From NCBI GenBank assembly GCA_002692605.1, contig NZLE01000040.1:1-17114 (forward strand): DNA of 17,114 nucleotides, written 5' to 3'. Below are positions 1 through 7,224 of this stretch, one piece after another. Positions within the stretch are counted from its first letter, which is position 1. Every line of letters starts with the position of its first letter. The translations under genes were made by a program, and so were the position numbers. Source of the DNA: Opitutia bacterium (GTDB lineage Bacteria > Verrucomicrobiota > Verrucomicrobiia > Opitutales > Seribacteraceae). Under the pieces are notes generated by a model. It was not told the DNA's origin and made no database searches. It was given only the letters and a program-made list of their open reading frames with translations.

Positions 1-739
1 TGACTTTGCATCCCTTGGCCCGGGCATCCCGGACTAGACGGGTGTCGGGGGGATTGGGGATAACGTCCGCCACCACCATTCCCGAATGCAGGCTTTCGGG
101 ATTAAAGTCTAGTTGGGCATCAACGTCCGGGAACAACCCGATGGAGGTCGCGTTGATCACCACGTCCACGTCCTCGGGAATGACCACTGTTCCGTCCCAT
201 AAAAGAAACTCGGCGGAGCAGGGTAGTTTTTCGTTGAGCAGTTGAGTGAGTTCCTCGCCCCGGTCCGCGGAACGGTTGACCAGAAGAATGGAGGATGCTC
301 CGGCAAGGGCCATCTCCACGCTGATCGCCCGGGCGGCGCCACCTGCTCCGAAAATCAGAGCTTTCTTACCCTTGGGGTCGTTGAGTTCGCGAAGCGAGGA
401 AACGAAGCCCTTGCCATCAGTATTCTCTCCAATCCATTGACCGTCCTTTCGGACCACGCAATTCACCGCTCCCATGAGGGAGGCGGATTCACCGAGTCCG
501 TCCAAGTATTCGATTACCTTTACCTTATGCGGAATGGTGCAGTTGAAACCCTGAAAGCCCATGGCTTTGGCCCCTTTTACGGCATCTTCCAATCCGTCCG
601 GTCCGACTTCAATGGTAAGGTAACGCCAATCCAATCCGTGGTGGCGGTAGGCGGCCTCGACCATGGCTTGGGTCGGGTTCTCCGAGATGGGTTGCCCGAA
701 GGCGGCGGTAAGTTCTTGCTTGAAGTTTAACTCATTCAT
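1..739 (-). CDS. Shikimate dehydrogenase family protein (AroE-like), 3' end outside window
   Basis: NADP-dependent oxidoreductase of the shikimate/quinate dehydrogenase family. About 246 codons are visible, read leftward from an ATG at 739, and the C-terminus runs off the window. Family residues are present: the TIPHK motif with the catalytic lysine (K72), GAVN (N93), ENTDGKGF with the catalytic aspartate (D108), a dinucleotide-binding GAGGAAR loop (131-137), NRS (155-157, the usual NADP phosphate contact) and NATS further on. The N-terminal substrate motif is unusual: canonical AroE has HSLSP, whereas here the aligned residues are ENPTQ (20-24), so the two carboxylate-binding serines are N and T. 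The gene is divergent from a sugar ABC transporter cluster, so a role in catabolism of the imported compound, rather than aromatic amino acid synthesis, is possible. Family membership is solid; true AroE function is uncertain. Confidence 0.88.
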   Translation of the reverse strand, partial: MNELNFKQELTAAFGQPISENPTQAMVEAAYRHHGLDWRYLTIEVGPDGLEDAVKGAKAMGFQGFNCTIPHKVKVIEYLDGLGESASLMGAVNCVVRKDGQWIGENTDGKGFVSSLRELNDPKGKKALIFGAGGAARAISVEMALAGASSILLVNRSADRGEELTQLLNEKLPCSAEFLLWDGTVVIPEDVDVVINATSIGLFPDVDAQLDFNPESLHSGMVVADVIPNPPDTRLVRDARAKGCKV

Positions 740-740
740 G

Positions 741-776
741 ATTTCCAATTATGGCTACATTTCCAAATTTAGAAAT
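741..776. promoter_or_regulatory. Candidate IclR-type operator in the divergent gap
   Basis: The 58-bp gap between the divergent dehydrogenase and binding-protein genes contains two direct copies of ATTTCCA (741-747 and 759-765, start-to-start 18 bp), followed by an opposed imperfect half-site AGAAAT (771-776). From memory the E. coli IclR operator is built from TGGAAAT/ATTTCCA half-sites, and an IclR-family regulator is encoded at 1809-2588. It may therefore control both divergent transcripts. This is inference from half-site resemblance only. Confidence 0.4.
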
Positions 777-797
777 CAACCCAAATCCTCAAAATTC

Positions 798-1787
798 ATG
801 AAACGATCCCTCCTTTCGATTTTCACTCTGCCTTTCGTCTGCCTTTGCCTGATCTTTTCGGGATGCGGCCCAGGAGATGAGGCAGCGACTTCCTCGGATG
901 ATTCCGCAAAAAGCAAGGGAACGATCGGGTTTTCCGTCCTGACCTTGGGTAATCCGTTCTTTTCGGTGATCGCGGAGAACGTCCGGAACGAGGCGGCCAA
1001 GAATGGTTATGACGTCATCGTGGTCGATGGTGACCGTGACGTGCAGAAGCAAGCCAATCAAATCGATGACTTTTTGACCAAAGGGGTTTCGGCCATCATT
1101 CTCAATCCCTGCGACCGGATTTCCATAGGTACGGCTGTGAGGAAGGCCAACGAAGCGGGAGTTCCAGTCTTCACCTGTGACTTGAAGTGCGTGGCGGAGG
1201 GCGCCAAAGTGACCAGTCACGTCGGTTCCGATAACCTGCAGGGCGGGCGTTTGGCGGGGGATGCCATGATCGAGGCCCTCGGGGAAAGCGGAGGAAAGGT
1301 TCTGGTTGTGCATTTTCCTCAGGCAAACTCTTGCCAATTGAGGGTTCAGGGTTTCAAGGAAGTGATCGGAGCCTACAACCAAGGTCTGGTCACGGGCATG
1401 ATCGAAGTGGTTGCCGAATTGGACGGTGGTGGAGTTCGGGACGAGGGATACAAGGTCACCGAAGACACTCTGCAGGCTCACCCGGATCTCGCCGGTATTT
1501 TTGCCATCAATGATCCTTCGGCTCTTGGGGCGCGTGCCGCTTTGGAAAAGGCCGGCAAACAGGATGAGGTGAAGATCGTCGCCTTCGACGGACAACCAGA
1601 GGGAAAACAGGCGATCAAGGATGGAAAGATTTTTGCCGATCCGGTCCAGTTCCCGGACAAGATCGGAACCAAGACGGTCCAGTTGATCATGGCTTATTTC
1701 AATGGAGAGGAGGTACCCGAAGAGGTATTGATTCCCACCTCTCTCTATCGCCGGGAAGATGGGTTGAATGATCCGAGTCTCGATTGA
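798..1787 (+). CDS. Ribose-type sugar ABC transporter substrate-binding lipoprotein
   Basis: Periplasmic binding protein of the RbsB/type 1 family, 329 aa, that would capture a sugar and deliver it to the ATPase and permease downstream. The ATG at 798 was chosen because it begins a lipoprotein signal (KR, hydrophobic stretch, then FSGC with lipidation at C23); an upstream ATG at 663 would add 45 residues antisense to the dehydrogenase gene. Alignment by eye to E. coli RbsB places most known ribose contacts: N52 and F54/F55 in GNPFF, N103 in LNP, D128, R182, N238 in AIND, D264 in AFDG and Q284. The arginine after the first aspartate of E. coli RbsB (TLDR) is leucine here (L129), so the ligand may not be ribose. 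The mature domain has four cysteines (C105, C127, C131, C179), unusual for this family. Confidence 0.93.
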   Translation: MKRSLLSIFTLPFVCLCLIFSGCGPGDEAATSSDDSAKSKGTIGFSVLTLGNPFFSVIAENVRNEAAKNGYDVIVVDGDRDVQKQANQIDDFLTKGVSAIILNPCDRISIGTAVRKANEAGVPVFTCDLKCVAEGAKVTSHVGSDNLQGGRLAGDAMIEALGESGGKVLVVHFPQANSCQLRVQGFKEVIGAYNQGLVTGMIEVVAELDGGGVRDEGYKVTEDTLQAHPDLAGIFAINDPSALGARAALEKAGKQDEVKIVAFDGQPEGKQAIKDGKIFADPVQFPDKIGTKTVQLIMAYFNGEEVPEEVLIPTSLYRREDGLNDPSLD

Positions 1788-1808
1788 TCGAAAAGAAACT
1801 CGCGCCGG

Positions 1809-2588
1809 ATGAATAAGCAAATCGCAACCAGCGGCGAAGCCTCGGCCCGGGGCACCGACCGCACCTTGGCGATTATCGAATACCTCGGCGGATTCAGGAT
1901 GGGCAAGTCTTCGAGTGAGATTGCCCGGGCTCTCGAATTGCCCGTGAATACGGTTGGGCGAATTACCGAGACCATGACCAATCGGGGTTGGTTGTATCGT
2001 AGAGAGGATGACCGGCGCTACGTTCTGACTAACCGGGTTGTCGATCTGACCCGCCCTCAAGTCAATGACAAGAGCCTCACCCTTTGCTCTTGGAATGCTT
2101 TGCGCGATTTGCGGGACGAGACCGGTGAGACCACGCAATTGGCGGTGATGACCGACCGTAAGTGCGCCATTCTCGAGCAGTGCGTTTCCAACCAGGCAAT
2201 CAAAGTTTCGGGACAGGTGGGTATGCGCGTTCCGGTATACTCCTGCGCCCCGGGCAAATCGATTCTGGCGAAGCTTCCGGACAACGAATTGAAAGACTAT
2301 TTGAAAGCTGTGACCCTACGCAAATTCACCAAGCGTACCCTCGCAAGCCGAAGCGCTCTCATGCAGGGATTGAAGGAAACCGAATTCAACGGGTATGCGG
2401 TGGACTTGGCCGAAGGTTTGGAGGGCATTCACTGCGTGGCCTCGGTCATCTTGGATGACTACCATTACCCAGTGGGTGCCATTACCATCATTGCGCCCGC
2501 CTTCCGGATGCCTCCGGAGCGATTTGAGGAGATGGGAAAGGCGTGCATGGAGCATGCTTCCCGAATTCGTGAAAAGCTTTTGGCCTAG
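1809..2588 (+). CDS. IclR-family transcriptional regulator
   Basis: DNA-binding regulator of 259 aa with the two-domain IclR layout. Residues ~15-75 form the winged helix-turn-helix (SSSEIARALELPVNTVGRI is the recognition region, followed by a wing at GWLYRREDDRRYVLTNRV). Residues ~85-257 form the effector domain, with GQVGMRVPVYSCAPGKSIL, YAVDLAEGLEGIHCVASVI and YPVGAITI, all typical of the family. The start is an ATG 21 bp after the binding-protein stop, without a clear ribosome binding site. Its position inside the sugar uptake operon, between binding protein and ATPase, suggests that it senses the imported sugar or a metabolite and controls this cluster. Candidate binding half-sites lie at 741-776. 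Effector unknown. Confidence 0.93.
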   Translation: MNKQIATSGEASARGTDRTLAIIEYLGGFRMGKSSSEIARALELPVNTVGRITETMTNRGWLYRREDDRRYVLTNRVVDLTRPQVNDKSLTLCSWNALRDLRDETGETTQLAVMTDRKCAILEQCVSNQAIKVSGQVGMRVPVYSCAPGKSILAKLPDNELKDYLKAVTLRKFTKRTLASRSALMQGLKETEFNGYAVDLAEGLEGIHCVASVILDDYHYPVGAITIIAPAFRMPPERFEEMGKACMEHASRIREKLLA

Positions 2589-2603
2589 TCATCCGTTTCG
2601 TCC

Positions 2604-4112
2604 TTGAAGGATCCTGTTCCAGACCTGCTTCGCTTACGCTCGATTCACAAACGCTTTCCCGGTGTGCATGCCCTCAAAGGTGTTGATTTTGACCTGAATG
2701 GAGGAGAGTGCGTTGCATTGTTGGGTGAAAACGGGGCGGGCAAGAGCACCTTGATCAAAGTGCTCGGTGGAGCTCATCAACCGGATGGGGGAAGTTTGGA
2801 GATCGATGGTCAGCCGATGGTTTTCGAAAAACCCACTGATTCTCTGGATGCGGGAATTGCGATTATCTATCAGGAATTCAACCTTGTGCCCGGTTTGTCG
2901 GTGGCGGAAAACGTTTTTCTGGGAATGGAACCGAATGATTTCGGTTGGGTGCGTATGTCCGAACAGAAACGTAGGGTGGAGGATACCTGCAAACGGATTG
3001 GGGCGAATCTTTCTCCGAGCGCTCTCTGCGAGGATTTGACGGTGGCGGAAAGACAATTGGTGGAAATAGCCAAGGCTTTGGTGCGGGACGCGCGAGTTTT
3101 GGTGATGGACGAACCGAGCGCCGCTCTCACCAAGAAGGAGGTGGAGCAACTCTATCTGCTGGTGGACGATTTGAAGAGCAAGGGAATCGGGATCGTTTAC
3201 GTCAGTCATCGGCTGGAGGAAGTGGAGCGCTTGGCGGACCGCGCGGTGGTGATGAGAGACGGAGAACGGGTCGGAGAGTTGGGCCGAGAGGAACTGGACA
3301 GACGGAGAATCATCGAACTGATGGTCGGTCGGTCGATGGATCAGGAATTTCCCGCTCACCGAAGGCAACCGGGAGAAGTCCGTCTTCGAGCCCATGGGCT
3401 TTCAAGGGGAGACAAAGTCAGAAAGGTTTCTCTGGAGGTGAGAGCGGGAGAGATCGTCGCCCTTACCGGATTGGTCGGAGCAGGCAGAACCGAAACCGCC
3501 CGTTTGCTTTTCGGCGCGGATGAAAGGGAGTCCGGAGAGATCGAACTTGATGGGAATAGTTTGTCGCTGAGAACGCCGCGGGATGCCATCGAAGCGGGAG
3601 TTTGCCTGTTGACCGAGGATCGCAAGGATCAGGGGTTGGTTCTTGGCCTTTCGGTCCGTGAGAATTTTGGATTGCCGAATTTGGAAAGCTTTTCCCGAAG
3701 GGGTTGGATCGATGAAAGGAGGGAAGGGCAATCCTTCTCGGGATACGTTGACAAAATTATGATCAAGGTGTCCGGCCCCAACCAATCGGCGGGTCAGCTT
3801 TCGGGAGGGAATCAGCAAAAGGTGGTCTTGGCGAAATGGCTCGAGCGCAATGCCGAGATTTTGATTTTTGACGAACCGACCCGGGGCATTGACGTCGGAG
3901 CCAAGTACGAGATTTATCAATGGATGAACCAGTTGGCGGACCAAGGGAAGGGAATTCTGATGATCAGTTCGGAACTACCCGAGGTTCTTGGAATGAGCGA
4001 TCGGATTCTAGTCATGAAAGAGGGGGAATTAGTGGGCGAGGTGAGCAACGGGAACGAAGTTACGCAGGAATCTCTGATGGCCATGGCGATTGGGGCGAAT
4101 TCGGGAAATTGA
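2604..4112 (+). CDS. Sugar ABC transporter ATP-binding protein (RbsA/MglA/XylG type)
   Basis: Tandem-ATPase subunit of a CUT2-class sugar importer, 502 aa, matching the ~500 aa of E. coli RbsA. First nucleotide-binding domain: Walker A GENGAGKST (41-49), signature-region LTVAERQLVEIAKAL and Walker B VLVMDEPSAALT. Second domain: degenerate Walker A GLVGAGRTE (~289-297), canonical LSGGNQQKVVLAKWL (~398) and Walker B ILIFDEPTRGIDVGAK (~417). Loss of the second Walker A lysine is normal in this family. The start is a TTG at 2604, 15 bp after the regulator stop; no in-frame ATG gives a full first domain. It powers transport together with the permease that begins 10 bp after its stop. Confidence 0.95.
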   Translation: MKDPVPDLLRLRSIHKRFPGVHALKGVDFDLNGGECVALLGENGAGKSTLIKVLGGAHQPDGGSLEIDGQPMVFEKPTDSLDAGIAIIYQEFNLVPGLSVAENVFLGMEPNDFGWVRMSEQKRRVEDTCKRIGANLSPSALCEDLTVAERQLVEIAKALVRDARVLVMDEPSAALTKKEVEQLYLLVDDLKSKGIGIVYVSHRLEEVERLADRAVVMRDGERVGELGREELDRRRIIELMVGRSMDQEFPAHRRQPGEVRLRAHGLSRGDKVRKVSLEVRAGEIVALTGLVGAGRTETARLLFGADERESGEIELDGNSLSLRTPRDAIEAGVCLLTEDRKDQGLVLGLSVRENFGLPNLESFSRRGWIDERREGQSFSGYVDKIMIKVSGPNQSAGQLSGGNQQKVVLAKWLERNAEILIFDEPTRGIDVGAKYEIYQWMNQLADQGKGILMISSELPEVLGMSDRILVMKEGELVGEVSNGNEVTQESLMAMAIGANSGN

Positions 4113-4122
4113 AAATGAAATC

Positions 4123-5460
4123 ATGAAATTCTTAAAAACACTTTTTTCTTCCGACTATGGCATGCTTGGCGTGCTTGTGGGGTTATGCGTCTTTTTCAGT
4201 TTCATCACCTTTGAGGAGCAACAACCGGTCGGAAAGTCGGGGGCCGAACGCTTGGTCGAGACGATCGAAGCCGAATTTTCTGACCTCGGATCGGTGATCT
4301 TGGTTGGTCGGAATGGGGACGAGGGAAGAGCATTTACGGAATCTCTAAACCAAAGGCTCGGAAAGGACGGATGGGAGGTGCGGGCAATGGTGAACGGGGG
4401 CCCACCCGACTTGGCCAAGGCTTTGAGGGAAGCCTTCGAGGGGAATTCCACGGTATCTCTGATGGCTTGCGAGCAAGCCTTTTCCCAACTCCCTCTGCTG
4501 GAGACTATGCGAAAGGCAAATCCCGCGATCGCGGAGATGAGAGTCCTTTATCCCAAGCCTTACGGGTGGCCCAATTTTCTGAAAACCTCGAATTTGCTCA
4601 ACGTGGCAAACCAAATTGCGGTGATTGCGATTATTGCGATTGGCATGACTTTGGTGATTGTCACTGCGGGAATCGATCTATCGGTTGGTAGCCTGATTGC
4701 CTTTTCGGCGGTCTTGGCCACTTGGATGATAAGGGAATGGATGGGCGGACCGGAGGCAACCGCTCTGGGAATGTTCGTGGGTTGTCTGCTGGCTATTTTA
4801 GTCTGCGGAGGATTGGGCCTTTTCTCCGGATCTATGGTGGCTTTTTTCGGAGTTCCGCCCTTCGTTGCCAGTTTGGGTATGATGATGGTGGCGAGTGGAC
4901 TGGCCTACATGCTTTCGGGAGGATTGTCGATTTACCAACTTCCCGAATCTTTCGATTGGTTGGGACGTGGGGATGATCTCGCGGGAATTCCCAATGCGGT
5001 CGTGCTGATGATCCTTCTTTATTTCTTGGCTCATCTGCTGATGAGCCGTACCATCGCGGGACGCTACGTCTACGCGGTGGGCGGCAATTCCGAAGCCGCG
5101 AGGCTGTCCGGAGTTCCCGTGAAGCGCATTCTGCTTTGGGTCTATGCCGGCTCGGGAGCGCTCGCGGGCTTGGGAGGGATTGTAATGGCTTCGCAATTCC
5201 GAAGCGGTGACCCTAAGTACGGACTGATGTACGAATTGTACGTTATCGCAGCCGTGGTTGTGGGCGGCACTTCACTTTCGGGTGGAAGAGGGAAGGTTTT
5301 CGGTACTCTCATCGGCGCCTTTATCATTGCGGTCATTCAGAACGGAATGAATCTGACCGGTGTTCAGAGTTACACGCAGAAAGTGGTGCTTGGCCTGGTG
5401 TTGTTGGCCGCGGTTCTTTTGGATATGCTGAAAAAGCGCGGTTGGAAACTGAGTTCCTGA
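4123..5460 (+). CDS. Sugar ABC transporter permease (RbsC type) with an extracytoplasmic insert domain
   Basis: Inner-membrane permease of the CUT2/RbsC family, 445 aa from the ATG at 4123 (a TTG at 4090 would overlap the ATPase gene). RbsC is about 320 aa; the extra length lies at one place. Helix 1 (~13-30) is followed by ~115 soluble residues (~31-148) before helix 2 (~162-182) and the family hallmark GIDLSVGS (183-190). The remainder is a normal RbsC body, including AYMLSGG, YAVGGNSEAARLSG, AAVVVGGTSLSGGRG and a C-terminal helix. The insert contains alternating strand-helix segments (SVILVGR, GRAFTESLNQRLG, WEVRAMV, PDLAKALREAFEG, TVSLMAC, MRVLYPKP), suggesting a small alpha/beta fold facing the periplasm. 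I recall similarly extended permeases in Planctomycetota but cannot check this. Confidence 0.93.
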   Translation: MKFLKTLFSSDYGMLGVLVGLCVFFSFITFEEQQPVGKSGAERLVETIEAEFSDLGSVILVGRNGDEGRAFTESLNQRLGKDGWEVRAMVNGGPPDLAKALREAFEGNSTVSLMACEQAFSQLPLLETMRKANPAIAEMRVLYPKPYGWPNFLKTSNLLNVANQIAVIAIIAIGMTLVIVTAGIDLSVGSLIAFSAVLATWMIREWMGGPEATALGMFVGCLLAILVCGGLGLFSGSMVAFFGVPPFVASLGMMMVASGLAYMLSGGLSIYQLPESFDWLGRGDDLAGIPNAVVLMILLYFLAHLLMSRTIAGRYVYAVGGNSEAARLSGVPVKRILLWVYAGSGALAGLGGIVMASQFRSGDPKYGLMYELYVIAAVVVGGTSLSGGRGKVFGTLIGAFIIAVIQNGMNLTGVQSYTQKVVLGLVLLAAVLLDMLKKRGWKLSS

Positions 5461-5465
5461 TCCTT

Positions 5466-6080
5466 TCAGGCAAGCCGTTTGAGTCTGGCCTTCATGATCA
5501 GGTAAAGCTCCCGACTGATCCAAGCGTCGGTGGCGGCGTAACTGATTTGCGAAGGGGAAAGCGGGCTTTTTTGCCAATTGGAAAGTTGAGCGGACTTGGA
5601 AAGTCTTTGCTTGAAGAAAATGGCAGTTAGGTTGCGGAGACCGGTTTGTTCGATCTCAAGCGACTGGGCGAGAGTGGCCAAATCCTCGAAACCGGCCGGT
5701 TCCAGATCATCAATCTTCTTCAAGTTGACGAGGTCGTCTTTGACCGCGACGCCGGTCTTGATGATCTCGGGGTCTTCGAGGATCTCAACCAAGGGGCCTA
5801 GTTTGTGAACCGGATAAAGTCGAAAGAGGAAGGCCTGGTCCGCAGTGGCCAATTGGATGAGTGCGGGTGGGTTGTTGGGGCCACGCTTGAAATTCGGTTT
5901 GCATTCGACGTCAAAGCCGAGAACTCTTTGCTTTCTCAATTTGGCGGCGAAACGATGAAAGGACTTCGTGTCCTCGGCCACTTTGACGGATCCTTGAAAG
6001 CGGATCAGGGGAAGTTCGTTAATCGTTTCCTTGTCGAGTCTTTTGGGGATTTCCTCGTCGCTGGATCGGGGTACTGCCAT
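5466..6080 (-). CDS. DEDDy 3'-5' exonuclease domain protein (RNase D-like)
   Basis: A 204-aa stand-alone 3'-5' exonuclease of the DnaQ-like/RNase D/WRN-exonuclease superfamily. The acidic catalytic set is visible: GFDVECKP (D57, E59), GVAVKDDL (D115/D116) and YAATDAW (Y181, D185), the Y-x3-D form defining the DEDDy subclass. It lacks the HRDC domains of full RNase D, so it is closer to the small single-domain proteins of this superfamily. The start ATG at 6080 lies 5 bp after the stop of the upstream metallo-hydrolase, so both are likely co-transcribed and translationally coupled. Its stop is 5 bp from the convergent permease stop. RNA or DNA substrate cannot be told from sequence. Confidence 0.9.
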   Translation of the reverse strand: MAVPRSSDEEIPKRLDKETINELPLIRFQGSVKVAEDTKSFHRFAAKLRKQRVLGFDVECKPNFKRGPNNPPALIQLATADQAFLFRLYPVHKLGPLVEILEDPEIIKTGVAVKDDLVNLKKIDDLEPAGFEDLATLAQSLEIEQTGLRNLTAIFFKQRLSKSAQLSNWQKSPLSPSQISYAATDAWISRELYLIMKARLKRLA

Positions 6081-6085
6081 GGCGC

Positions 6086-7090
6086 TTAGAAAGAGAGGGT
6101 CAATCCGTCATAGGCCATGAGTACCTTTTGGGGATTGGATCGGGGAGAGGGAGCCCCGGGAATTCCCGATTTCGTTTCCTTGACCGCAATTTTGGAACGT
6201 TCGAGAAACTTTTTGGTGTGAGCGAGGAAATCCTCGATTTCCTCGTCGCTGGATCCTGGGTCATGGTGAAAGATGGCAAGCGTTTCCACTTCTCCGCGGG
6301 CGGCCAATTCGACTCCCATGATGTTGCTCGAATGCCCCCAATGTTCTCTTATCCCCATCGATTGGGAGTGAGTGTAGGGGGCGTCGAAAATCAGCAAGTT
6401 GGCATCGCGTATGAAATCAATGAAGGGATAATCCTTGCAGTGGGCCTGGTTCTTGTGCTCGGCGTCGGTCGAATATACCACCGAGGCATCCTCCCCGTCG
6501 ACCCGGTAACCGAACGATACTCCTGGGTGATCCTGTTCGATTAGTCGTATTTCGCAGTTGCAGGTCTCGATGACGTCTCCGGGAGCATGAACTTCGAAGG
6601 TAGTCTCGCATTGAAATGTGTCAAAATCGATGGGGAAATACGGTTCCTTCATCTGATCGATCAGGGTTTCCCTAAGGTTTTTGTGGGCTGCATGAAAGAC
6701 GATCTTGTTTCCCGGTACGTAAGCGGGAGCGAAAAAAGGAATGCCTTGGATATGATCGTAATGAAAATGAGAAAGAAAGATGTGGAAGGTTTTGCCGGAT
6801 GCCGAACCGCTGTCCATGAGTTCCTTGCCCAAAACCCGGAGTCCGGAACCTCCGTCGAAGATCAGGTAATCCTCCGAACCGGTTTCGAGGTGTACGCAGG
6901 GCGTGTTTCCCCCAAAGGTGGATGAATGCCTGAAAGGAAGACTTTTCTCAACGAATTCACGAATTTGTCTCTCGGAACGCAAGTCCTTCCCCCTCGCAGC
7001 GAGAAGCGAAGCGACGACTTTTTCCTGAACCTCCGTCGCGGTGGGGGCAATGGGAATGGACCCTCTGGTTCCTTTGAAGTGAACTTTCAT
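6086..7090 (-). CDS. Metallo-beta-lactamase-fold metal-dependent hydrolase
   Basis: A 334-aa MBL-fold protein. It begins with the KGTRGSIPI strand common to a widespread group of uncharacterised MBL hydrolases, has an insert (~20-55), then FGGNTPCV. The metal-binding motif HFHYDH occupies residues 108-113 (H108, H110, D112, H113); further likely ligands are H188 (EQDHPG), D209 (YSTDAEH) and H275/H276 (FHHDP). No RNase J or RNase Z specificity elements are recognisable, so a phosphodiesterase or nuclease activity is only possible. The ATG at 7090 is preceded by AAGGA at reasonable spacing on the minus strand. The exonuclease gene follows after 5 bp, forming a two-gene operon divergent from the PilT-like gene. 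Confidence 0.88.
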   Translation of the reverse strand: MKVHFKGTRGSIPIAPTATEVQEKVVASLLAARGKDLRSERQIREFVEKSLPFRHSSTFGGNTPCVHLETGSEDYLIFDGGSGLRVLGKELMDSGSASGKTFHIFLSHFHYDHIQGIPFFAPAYVPGNKIVFHAAHKNLRETLIDQMKEPYFPIDFDTFQCETTFEVHAPGDVIETCNCEIRLIEQDHPGVSFGYRVDGEDASVVYSTDAEHKNQAHCKDYPFIDFIRDANLLIFDAPYTHSQSMGIREHWGHSSNIMGVELAARGEVETLAIFHHDPGSSDEEIEDFLAHTKKFLERSKIAVKETKSGIPGAPSPRSNPQKVLMAYDGLTLSF

Positions 7091-7224
7091 ATGCTCAATC
7101 CTTCATTTATTTCCTTTTTAGGAACTCAAAGGCAATTCAATTCTATCATGGATTGATTGATGCGTCCTTGAAGATTTGTTCGTCTGTGCTTGAAGAAATC
7201 CCAATCTGTGATCATTTATCAGGA

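Noticed and set aside
663..797. Upstream ATG that would lengthen the binding protein by 45 residues
   Set aside because: The extra segment is antisense to the dehydrogenase gene and would bury the lipoprotein signal; the ATG at 798 starts the signal correctly.
789..2138. Long open frame (449 codons) on the minus strand across the binding-protein and regulator genes
   Set aside because: It is antisense to two well-recognised genes, shows no domain I recognise, and its composition looks like the mirror of codon usage on the other strand.
2634..3944. Two long minus-strand open frames opposite the ABC ATPase gene
   Set aside because: No recognisable family motif, and both are fully covered by a clear RbsA-type gene on the plus strand.
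7153..7224. TTG start extending the PilT-like protein by 24 residues
   Set aside because: The extension has no family match and a non-ATG start; the ATG at 7225 is preferred, though not proven.
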